Assembly: GCA_903837025.1 (NCBI GenBank)
Contig: CAILTC010000254.1
Coordinates: 1-5,408, forward strand
Length of the DNA: 5,408 nt
Origin: an uncultured Bacteroidota bacterium
GTDB taxonomy: Bacteria; Bacteroidota; Bacteroidia; Flavobacteriales; Flavobacteriaceae
Reading direction: 5' to 3'
Shown here: positions 1 through 5,408 of the stretch, in pieces
How positions within the stretch are numbered: position 1 is the stretch's first letter
How the letters are laid out: each line of letters starts with the position of its first letter
The notes under the pieces: generated by a model
Databases searched by the model: none
The model's input: only the letters and a program-made list of their open reading frames with translations
What the model was told of the DNA's origin: nothing
Made by a program: the position numbers and the translations under genes

Positions 1-502
1 AGGATCCGGATTATCATACCAATGGTATAGTAATGCTTCAAACTCTAATACAGGAGGAACATCGTTAGCGTCAACCAATGGAGCACGTACCAATAGTTAT
101 ACTCCACAATCGACAGTTGCAGGAACATTATATTATTATTGTATTGTAACAGGAACTTGTGGATCAGCTGTAACAAGTACTGTTTCGGGAGCATTTATTA
201 CGAATGCGAATGCTGCCATAAGTTCACAATCTACGGCTACACAAACACAGTGTATCACAGCTGCATTTTCACCAATTACAGTAACGGCAACAGGATCTGG
301 CTTATCATACCAATGGTACAGTAATACTTTAAACTCTAATACAGGAGGAACATCGTTAGCGGCAACCAATGGAGCACAGACCAATAGTTACACGCCACAA
401 TCGACAGTTGCAGGAACATTATATTATTATTGTATTGTAACAGGAACTTGTGGATCAGCAGTAACAAGTGCTGTTTCGGGAGCATTTATTACGAATGCAA
501 AC
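1..502 (+). repeat. Near-identical tandem Ig-like units, 291-bp period (97 residues)
   Basis: Positions 1-211 and 292-502 align without gaps and differ at about 14 positions by eye, roughly 93% identity. Eight differences are synonymous. The rest cause five substitutions: A to T, S to L, S to A, R to Q and T to A. Each unit carries YQWYSN, NTGGTSLA, NSYTPQSTVAGT and YYYCIVTGTCGSAVTS, a pattern typical of bacterial Ig-like beta-sandwich domains. The first copy is cut by the window edge, so more copies probably lie upstream. Confidence 0.93.
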
Positions 503-3500
503 AACACAGTTGGTACAGCATCGTCTTCACCTAACTTGTGTATTAGCACTTTAATGACAAGTGTCACCCATGCAACTACAGGAGCCACAGGAATATTCAA
601 TGATAATGTTACGGGAGCAAATGGTTTGCCAGCAGGAGTTCAAGCGCATTGGGCAAGTAATACAATAACTATTAGCGGTACACCGTCAGCATCGGGAACT
701 TTTAGCTATAGTATTCCATTAACAGGAGGTTGTGGAAGTGTGAATGCCATAGGAACAATAACAGTAAATGCTGCACCAACAATTGCTGCAATTACTGCAC
801 CTGCAACTTTATGTTCAGCATCTTCTTTCAATCAAACTGCACCAACAGTTACGGCTAACGGTTCTGCAGTAACAGCAAGTGGCTGGCAGTTGGAAACTGC
901 AGTGGCAAGCGGTTCATTTACAACTCTAACACTGCCTTATACGGTTGCTTTTGCAGATAATGGTAAGAAGATTCAATACTATGCTACTAATTCTTGCGGT
1001 ACGACTACAACTAATCAGGTGGTGCTTACAATAAATGCAGTACCATCGATACCATTAATTTCAACTCCTGCTGCTTTATGTTCAGGAGATTCTTTAAACC
1101 CAACTGCACCAACAGTTACGGCTAACGGTTCTACAGTAACAACAAGTGGCTGGCAGTTGGAAACAGCAGTTGGTACCGGAACCTGTTATTCTATATCAGT
1201 ACCTTATACCGTTAGTTATGCAGATAACGGTAAGAGAATTCAATATTATGCTTCAAACTCTTGTGGAACATCACATAGTAATCCTGTAACCCTAACGGTA
1301 AATCCAACTTTATCTGCAAGCGTTGCAATTGCAGCTTCACCAAGTGGAGCAATATGCTTAGGAACAAGTGTAACTTTTACAGCAACACCAACAAATGGAG
1401 GTTCTTCGCCAGCTTACCAATGGTATAAAGGAGCAACGCCCATTGGAGGTGCAACATCTCCGACTTACACAACAACTGCTTTGTCAAATGGAGATGTAGT
1501 AACTTGTGTAATGACTTCAAACGCATCGCCATGTTTAACAGCCAGTCCTGCTACTTCTGCTGCCATAACGATGATTGTTAATGCTTTACCATCCGCTCCA
1601 ATAACTGCAACACCAATACAACCTGATTGTGTGACTCTTACAGGAAGCGTTGTTTTGAGTGGTTTGCCAACGGGTACTTGGACAATAAATCCGGGTGGAA
1701 TTACAGGAAGTACAACTTCGACAACTGTCTCAGGACTTTCTTCGGGGACTTATAATTTTACAGTCACCAGTGCTTCAGGATGTACTTCATCTGCCTCTAG
1801 CAATGTTGTAATAAATTCAGTTATTATCAATACTTGGAATGGATCTACTTGGTCTAATGGAACACCAAGTACAAGCGCCGCAAACAATCAGGCACTTATT
1901 TTTGCTGGAAATTATCCTCCAAGTCCAGATCCAAATGTAGATTTATTTGGTTGTTCATGTACTGTAAATTCAGGGGTGAAAGTTACCATAAATTCTGGGT
2001 TAACAATGACCATTGCAAATACGGTTACGGTTTTAGGATCGGGTAGTTTGATCTTTGATTATGACCATGGTTTTAGAGCCAATCCAAATAACACAGCCAC
2101 TTTGTTGCAAACAAATAATGTTACTAATACAGGGAAAATCAGTTATAATCGGATGACGAATACTTCGATTATTAGTACGGATTATACGTATTGGTCATCG
2201 CCAGTTATGCCTCAAACTTTGGGCCAAGTTTCGCAAAATTTATCGCTTCCGGATTTTTATTATTCGTATGATTCAACAATAGATGATTGGCAACAAGCGA
2301 GTGCATCTACATCTATGGTGCCTGGATTAGGATATATTTTTGGTGGGCCAAAAGTGATAAATCCGGGAAGTTTTTATCTTGCTACTTTTAATGGAGTTCC
2401 AAATAATGGGGATATAACGATTAGTTCAGGCATAGGTGCTAATAGTTCTTTTCTTTTTGGAAATCCGTATCCATCGGCTTTAAGTGCTGATTCCTTTTTG
2501 ATTGCAAATAATAATATCTTAGACGGTACTTTGTATTTCTGGACACATAATACCGGAATGCAAGACAGGAACCTTATAGGCTCAACTGCTGGTTCGGGAG
2601 CTTATGCATATACTCAAGACGATTATGCATCCTATAATCTAAGTGGAGGTGTTGGTACAGCAACTGGTGCCAACAGAAATATACCAACGGGTTTTATAGC
2701 AGCTGGGCAAGGATTTTTTGGTTCAATTTTGGCAACTCCAACTTCGGGTTCAATTGTCTATACTAACGATATGCGGGTGGCAGGATCATCTAGTGCTAAC
2801 TCGCAGTTTTTTAAAACCAGCCATGCAAAATCAAAAACAACTGCTACCATTGAGAAAGATAGAGTTTGGCTAAATTTAACGAATACACAAGGTGCTTTCA
2901 AACAAACACTCGTGGGTTATAGCACAGGTGCAACTAATGATTATGATAATGGTTTTGATGGTCTGAGTTATGATGGAAACCAATTTCTTGATTTTTATAG
3001 TGTTCTTCAAGACATGAATTTAACGATTCAAGGACGCGCAGTACCCTTCGACAAAAATGATGTGGTGCCACTGGGTTACAGAACAACTATTGATGGAGAT
3101 TTTACCATCAATATTGATCAAGTAGATGGCTTACTTGCTGATCATTCCGTGTTTATTGAAGATAAATTGACGAATAAAGTCACGGATTTAAAAAGTGGAA
3201 ATTATACTTTTACTACTGCCGCAGGAACATTTAATGATCGTTTTGTTTTGAAATATACGAACGTTGATAAAAATTTAAGTGTGGCTGCAGATAAAGCAGA
3301 TGGTATTATGGTATTTTATTCCAACAATTATAATACTTTAATTATTCACAACTCCTTATTAGATTCAACTGTAAATACCGTTACTCTTTACAATATGACC
3401 GGTCAAAAAATCTCTAATTGGGACGTTAGTACGAGTGATCAAACGAATATTCAAATTCCAATAAAAGAGATTAGTTCTGGGGTTTATATCGTAAAAGTAA

Positions 3501-3544
3501 AGACCACAAATGGAGAAAGCAATAAAAAAATCATTGTCAATTAA
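2..3544 (+). CDS. Large T9SS-secreted, Ig-like repeat surface protein (adhesin-like), 5' partial
   Basis: This is the C-terminal 1180 residues of a secreted protein. The frame has no stop back to position 2, so a start at the TTG at 536 would be an artefact and the signal peptide lies outside the window. Domains in partial-protein numbering: Ig-like units at about 1-70 (incomplete) and 71-167, each with a YQWY motif and a YYYC strand; a putative-Ig (He_PIG-like) domain at 168-257 containing GLPAGV and TISGTP; two 89-residue repeats at 258-346 and 347-435; another YQWY Ig-like domain at 436-528; a GLPTGTWTINPGG repeat at 529-607; a conserved flavobacterial module from TWNGSTWSNG (about 610) through YWSSPV, GNPYPSALSAD and FNDRFVLKYT (about 1086); and a T9SS type A sorting domain at about 1098-1180. 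The family is exported by the Por/Gld machinery and usually anchored on the cell surface. Adhesion is inferred from architecture; no catalytic domain is visible. The ligand and true length are unknown. Confidence 0.95.
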   Translation, partial: GSGLSYQWYSNASNSNTGGTSLASTNGARTNSYTPQSTVAGTLYYYCIVTGTCGSAVTSTVSGAFITNANAAISSQSTATQTQCITAAFSPITVTATGSGLSYQWYSNTLNSNTGGTSLAATNGAQTNSYTPQSTVAGTLYYYCIVTGTCGSAVTSAVSGAFITNANNTVGTASSSPNLCISTLMTSVTHATTGATGIFNDNVTGANGLPAGVQAHWASNTITISGTPSASGTFSYSIPLTGGCGSVNAIGTITVNAAPTIAAITAPATLCSASSFNQTAPTVTANGSAVTASGWQLETAVASGSFTTLTLPYTVAFADNGKKIQYYATNSCGTTTTNQVVLTINAVPSIPLISTPAALCSGDSLNPTAPTVTANGSTVTTSGWQLETAVGTGTCYSISVPYTVSYADNGKRIQYYASNSCGTSHSNPVTLTVNPTLSASVAIAASPSGAICLGTSVTFTATPTNGGSSPAYQWYKGATPIGGATSPTYTTTALSNGDVVTCVMTSNASPCLTASPATSAAITMIVNALPSAPITATPIQPDCVTLTGSVVLSGLPTGTWTINPGGITGSTTSTTVSGLSSGTYNFTVTSASGCTSSASSNVVINSVIINTWNGSTWSNGTPSTSAANNQALIFAGNYPPSPDPNVDLFGCSCTVNSGVKVTINSGLTMTIANTVTVLGSGSLIFDYDHGFRANPNNTATLLQTNNVTNTGKISYNRMTNTSIISTDYTYWSSPVMPQTLGQVSQNLSLPDFYYSYDSTIDDWQQASASTSMVPGLGYIFGGPKVINPGSFYLATFNGVPNNGDITISSGIGANSSFLFGNPYPSALSADSFLIANNNILDGTLYFWTHNTGMQDRNLIGSTAGSGAYAYTQDDYASYNLSGGVGTATGANRNIPTGFIAAGQGFFGSILATPTSGSIVYTNDMRVAGSSSANSQFFKTSHAKSKTTATIEKDRVWLNLTNTQGAFKQTLVGYSTGATNDYDNGFDGLSYDGNQFLDFYSVLQDMNLTIQGRAVPFDKNDVVPLGYRTTIDGDFTINIDQVDGLLADHSVFIEDKLTNKVTDLKSGNYTFTTAAGTFNDRFVLKYTNVDKNLSVAADKADGIMVFYSNNYNTLIIHNSLLDSTVNTVTLYNMTGQKISNWDVSTSDQTNIQIPIKEISSGVYIVKVKTTNGESNKKIIVN
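773..1306 (+). repeat. Two tandem 89-residue (267-bp) repeats inside the surface protein
   Basis: Copy 1 is 773-1039 and copy 2 is 1040-1306, with no gap between them. By eye they share about 56 of 89 residues. The conserved core is TAPTVTANGS, SGWQLETAV, PYTV, ADNGK, IQYYA, NSCGT and a closing LT-x-N strand. This is a different unit from the 97-residue one. Identity is uneven along the DNA: a 69-bp core (835-903 against 1102-1170) is almost unchanged while its flanks have diverged strongly. Confidence 0.9.
3293..3541 (+). other. T9SS type A C-terminal sorting domain
   Basis: The last 83 or so residues have the type A sorting-domain pattern: a first strand (IMVFYSNNYNTLIIHNS), then VTLYNMTGQKI, a stretch ending in IPIKEISSGVYIVKV, and the terminal strand KKIIVN directly before the stop. 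In characterised systems such as Porphyromonas and Flavobacterium johnsoniae this domain directs passage through the type IX translocon. It is then removed by the PorU sortase-like protease as the protein is attached to surface lipopolysaccharide. Recognition is by motif and position, from memory of the family. Confidence 0.93.
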
Positions 3545-3581
3545 ATGATATTGTTTTCTTTTTAAGAAATGTCTAGAAAAC

Positions 3582-3609
3582 CCATTCGCTTATGTGAATG
3601 GTTTTTTTT
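3582..3609 (+). terminator. Intrinsic terminator of the surface-protein gene
   Basis: CCATTCGC (3582-3589) pairs with GTGAATGG (3594-3601) around the 4-nt loop TTAT, giving eight pairs with one G-U wobble. Eight T residues follow at 3602-3609. An A run upstream (AAAA, 3577-3580) could extend the stem into the T tract past a one-base bulge. It starts 38 bases after the stop codon, as expected for a rho-independent terminator on the plus strand. Confidence 0.88.
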
Positions 3610-3930
3610 AGTCTTATTATGGCTCTAGATTCACTTTGATTATCTTGTTGGATGCAATTATTGATTTTGTTATTTTTGTTTGTAAAACGGGATAAAAACA
3701 GTGTTAAACTAAGTGTAATTATAATCGGAGTGCGAATACTGTTTTCGTAATCACATAGATTTTAAACTATTATTTGCAAATTTTTTATTTTACTTATTCA
3801 TACCTATGAAAAATTTATGATTAATCCGTTGTATGTAATTTAATTTGTTTCATTTTTTAATGACATAAGAGGATAAAAAATTTAATAAGTGTTTCACTCT
3901 ACTAGAAATAATCATAGCTAAATGAAACCA
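3610..3930. other. AT-rich spacer without a recognisable gene
   Basis: This stretch is very AT-rich and has stops in all frames. I found no coding pattern, no tRNA-like fold and no convincing flavobacterial promoter of the TTG / TANNTTTG type. It lies downstream of the surface-protein terminator and has no obvious product of its own. Confidence 0.7.
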
Positions 3931-3933
3931 AGA

Positions 3934-4118
3934 CCCGGGCTCAATGTCATTAAGGAGTCTTTTGTCATTTAGACAAAGGAGACCCGAGAGCTTGCTCGAA
4001 CGGACGAAGTAAATCACATATCGAGAGCGATGAATGTGAGCAACTGATGCGATTCCTCGTTCCTCGGAATGACAAAACAAGAGCTTTTTTTTCTAATCTT
4101 AATGACATTGTACCCGGG
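3934..4118. repeat. Nested inverted-repeat element, REP/MITE-like
   Basis: Three levels of inverted repeat are nested. The outer arms, 3934-3954 and 4098-4118, match at 19 of 21 positions: CCCGGG, two mismatched bases, then CAATGTCATTAAG. The middle arms begin with a perfect 10-bp pair, TTTTGTCATT (3960-3969) and AATGACAAAA (4068-4077), and continue imperfectly to about 3981 and 4056. The inner hairpin is at 4014-4039. GC content around the core is about 45% (54 of 120 bases at 3961-4080), clearly above the surrounding spacer. The middle ends resemble the GTCATT...GA...GGAG and GTCATTCCGAGGAACGAGG dispersed repeats that I recall from Bacteroidota and other bacteria. No transposase is encoded nearby. 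Copy number and mobility cannot be judged from one window. Confidence 0.8.
4014..4039. repeat. Central hairpin of the nested element
   Basis: TCACATATCG (4014-4023) folds onto CGAT (4028-4031) and ATGTGA (4034-4039). This leaves a 4-base AGAG loop and a 2-base GA bulge, for ten base pairs in total. A smaller potential hairpin, CGAG (3985-3988) with CTCG (3995-3998), lies to its left inside the same element. Either strand could form these in RNA or single-stranded DNA. Confidence 0.75.
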
Positions 4119-4543
4119 CTAAAGCAAACAGACGAGGCAATTGGGCTATGCAATTCTTTCTTTTGTATGTTTCTACATGGTTCATTTTTCTTCAATTTAG
4201 GATTAATTGAATCTTTTATTAATTTCACCCAACGGCTTAATATAAACTTATTTATGCCTTTGATTTCCATTGAAACATGTGTTTATGGTGGTTTGTTGTT
4301 ATAACTTTTTCGATTCCTTCATTTATGCGAATCAAGGATCGAAATAAAACATTGTTATTAATCGGATTAGACCTCATTGTTTTTTAAAAACCTATGCGAA
4401 TATTTCATCCATAAAGTTTTGAAAGAGCCCTTGATCTGCCTTATTTATTGAGGAGGTTACCTATCATAATTCCTACTGTTAGAGCAGTATTCATTTCGTA
4501 TAAAAACAGGTTTTTGGATTAATTCCTATTTATTAAAAGCCAT
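4119..4543. other. AT-rich spacer, no supported gene; possible decayed fragments
   Basis: No gene is supported here. On the minus strand there are two short adjacent stretches that read like protein: MNTALTVGIMIGNLLNK (4494 down to 4441, with stop) and, one frame over, ADQGLFQNFMDEIFA (4439 down to 4392, with stop). Joined by a frameshift they would make about 32 residues, but lengths like this arise by chance in AT-rich DNA. A further minus-strand frame beginning at 4270 runs into the palindromic element and is not treated as a gene. Confidence 0.6.
4310..4342. repeat. Small inverted repeat with two alternative pairings
   Basis: TCGATTCCTT (4310-4319) pairs with AAGGATCGA (4334-4342): nine pairs with one bulged T and a 14-base loop. 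A competing pairing is GATTC (4312-4316) with GAATC (4329-4333). There is no T tract on either side, so it is not a typical terminator. Its function is unknown. Confidence 0.5.
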
Positions 4544-4575
4544 AAAAAAACCACCAAAATTTCTTTTGATGGTTT
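4544..4575 (-). terminator. Intrinsic terminator of nuoN (end of the nuo operon)
   Basis: Read on the minus strand, AAACCATCAAAA (4575-4564) pairs with TTTTGGTGGTTT (4559-4548) around a GAAA tetraloop. This gives twelve pairs with one U-G wobble. The descending stem runs into seven T residues (4550-4544). It lies 23 bases beyond the nuoN stop. The plus-strand side has a weaker T-rich run, so its main role is to end nuoN transcription, which fits nuoN being the last gene of its operon. Confidence 0.9.
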
Positions 4576-4598
4576 CGTATATTTTATTTTCTAATGGA

Positions 4599-5408
4599 CT
4601 ATTTTAATAAATCTAAAACTAATGATGGAAAGAAACCTAAAGCAATATTCAAAAGTATTGCTATAACTCCAACGGCGTAAAAGACAAAAGGAGCTTTCGG
4701 TGTTATTTCATTAGTCTCTTTTCCGTACATCGCAAGGATTAATTTGAAATAATACCCCACACTGATAATAGAGTTGATTACGGCTGCGATTACGATAATT
4801 AAATAACCTGCATGGATAGTTTGATTAAATAAAACTAATTTGGCAAAAAATCCAGCGAAAATAGGTATTCCCGCCATTGATAGTAGAGCTGCTGTAAGTA
4901 CAGCTGCCATTAATGGATTGCTTTTTCCTAATCCGTTGAAGTTGGTGATATCTTCATTGTCCTTGTTTTTGCAAACGTATAAAATAACAGCAAAAGCAGC
5001 AATTCCAGCTAATGAATAGGCAGAAGCATAATACAATAAACTACTTGCCGAAGTGCTGATGGTTAATAAGGTCATCAACATAAAACCAGCATGCGAAATA
5101 CCAGAGAAAGCCAACATTCGTTTTACGTTGGTTTGTTTCAATGCCATTATGTTTCCAACAGTCATTGAAGCAATCGAGATGATAACTATGATGATTTTAA
5201 AACTATCTAATAAATCTTGATTCACTAAAGAAGGAATCAAATTTAATTCTGAAATCAATTTATAAAGTGTTGCCATTGCAACTACTTTTACCAAAGTACT
5301 CATGGTAGCAGTTGTCAAAGCAGGAGAGCCTTCATATACATCAGGAGCCCAAAAATGAAATGGAACAGCAGCCACTTTAAATAGCATTCCTATAGTCATT
5401 AAAATCAT
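4599..5408 (-). CDS. nuoN: NADH-quinone oxidoreductase subunit N, C-terminal part (5' partial)
   Basis: These are the last 269 residues of NuoN, an antiporter-like inner-membrane subunit of complex I that takes part in proton pumping coupled to NADH oxidation and quinone reduction. The signature FKVAAVPFHFWAPDVYEGSP (10-29) is characteristic. RMLAFSGISHAGFM (97-110) and MAGIPIFAGFFAK (178-190) follow. K11, K41 and K190 fit the spacing of the key lysines K217, K247 and K395 of E. coli NuoN (numbers from memory), so the proton-channel residues appear intact. About seven or eight hydrophobic helices are visible. The family is usually 460-490 residues, so roughly 200 N-terminal residues lie beyond the right edge. 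The first codon in the window, an ATG, is an internal methionine and not the start. The stop is TAG at 4599-4601. The expected neighbour upstream, nuoM, is outside. Confidence 0.97.
   Translation of the reverse strand: MILMTIGMLFKVAAVPFHFWAPDVYEGSPALTTATMSTLVKVVAMATLYKLISELNLIPSLVNQDLLDSFKIIIVIISIASMTVGNIMALKQTNVKRMLAFSGISHAGFMLMTLLTISTSASSLLYYASAYSLAGIAAFAVILYVCKNKDNEDITNFNGLGKSNPLMAAVLTAALLSMAGIPIFAGFFAKLVLFNQTIHAGYLIIVIAAVINSIISVGYYFKLILAMYGKETNEITPKAPFVFYAVGVIAILLNIALGFFPSLVLDLLK

Noticed and set aside
136..384. Minus-strand 82-codon and plus-strand 61-codon frames at the left end
   Set aside because: Both are shadows of the Ig-like repeat coding sequence, which is open in frame 2 across this whole stretch and is clearly the real frame.
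1..502. CRISPR-like array from the repeated blocks
   Set aside because: The repeat period is 291 bp and in frame, the repeated part is over 200 bp long, and it encodes matching protein domains. This is an internal protein repeat.
3850..4080. Minus-strand open frame of 76 codons
   Set aside because: Its beginning (CHSEERGIA) is a well-known style of repeat-derived pseudo-protein, and the rest is spacer. This is element sequence and not a gene.
4234..4258. Imperfect GGC...GCC inverted repeat
   Set aside because: Pairing is AT-rich with mismatches and almost no loop, so it is indistinguishable from chance in this composition.
3965..4270. Minus-strand open frame of 101 codons
   Set aside because: More than half of it is read through the palindromic element and its stop lies in the GTCATT arm. 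Residues such as SFRGTRNRIS are just the translated repeat. The first 47 or so codons are lysine-rich with no recognisable domain, and I found no supporting start signal.
4047..4304. Plus-strand open frame of 85 codons
   Set aside because: It starts inside the dispersed-repeat end (RFLVPRND is translated repeat) and continues through low-complexity AT-rich spacer. There is no domain or conserved motif.
4450..4457. Shine-Dalgarno-like GAGGAGG on the plus strand
   Set aside because: No start codon with a sustained frame follows at a suitable distance, and Bacteroidota rarely rely on such sites.
4474..4489. TACTG...CAGTA stem resembling a tRNA anticodon arm
   Set aside because: The loop is six bases instead of seven, and no acceptor, D or T arm can be found around it.

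Overview
The window looks like chromosomal DNA from a member of the Bacteroidota, most likely a Flavobacterium or close relative. Three things point there: an AT-rich genome, a long surface protein ending in a type IX secretion system (T9SS) type A sorting domain and carrying the modular Ig-like repeats common in flavobacterial secreted proteins, and a NuoN sequence of ordinary bacterial type. The genus call is inference from protein style, not from a marker gene.

Layout. (1) Positions 2-3544, plus strand: the C-terminal 1180 residues of a large secreted, repeat-rich, adhesin-like protein. The reading frame is open through the left edge, so the true start and signal peptide lie outside. Its N-terminal half is a string of beta-sandwich-type repeats, including two nearly identical 97-residue units and two 89-residue units. 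The C-terminal half is a conserved flavobacterial module followed by the T9SS sorting domain. A strong intrinsic terminator follows at 3582-3609. (2) Positions 3610-4543: a gene-poor spacer of about 0.93 kb. Its one clear structure is a locally GC-richer nest of inverted repeats at 3934-4118, which looks like a dispersed REP/MITE-like element. (3) Positions 4544-4575: an intrinsic terminator on the minus strand. (4) Positions 4599-5408, minus strand: the C-terminal 269 residues of NuoN, the last membrane subunit of respiratory complex I in the usual nuo operon order.

The two genes converge, each has its own terminator, and nothing suggests they work together. The surface protein would be exported and anchored outside the outer membrane, while NuoN is a proton-pumping subunit in the inner membrane. 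I see no convincing new multi-gene system. The items most worth a second look are the nested palindromic element in the spacer and the signs of recent duplication or gene conversion in the surface-protein repeats.
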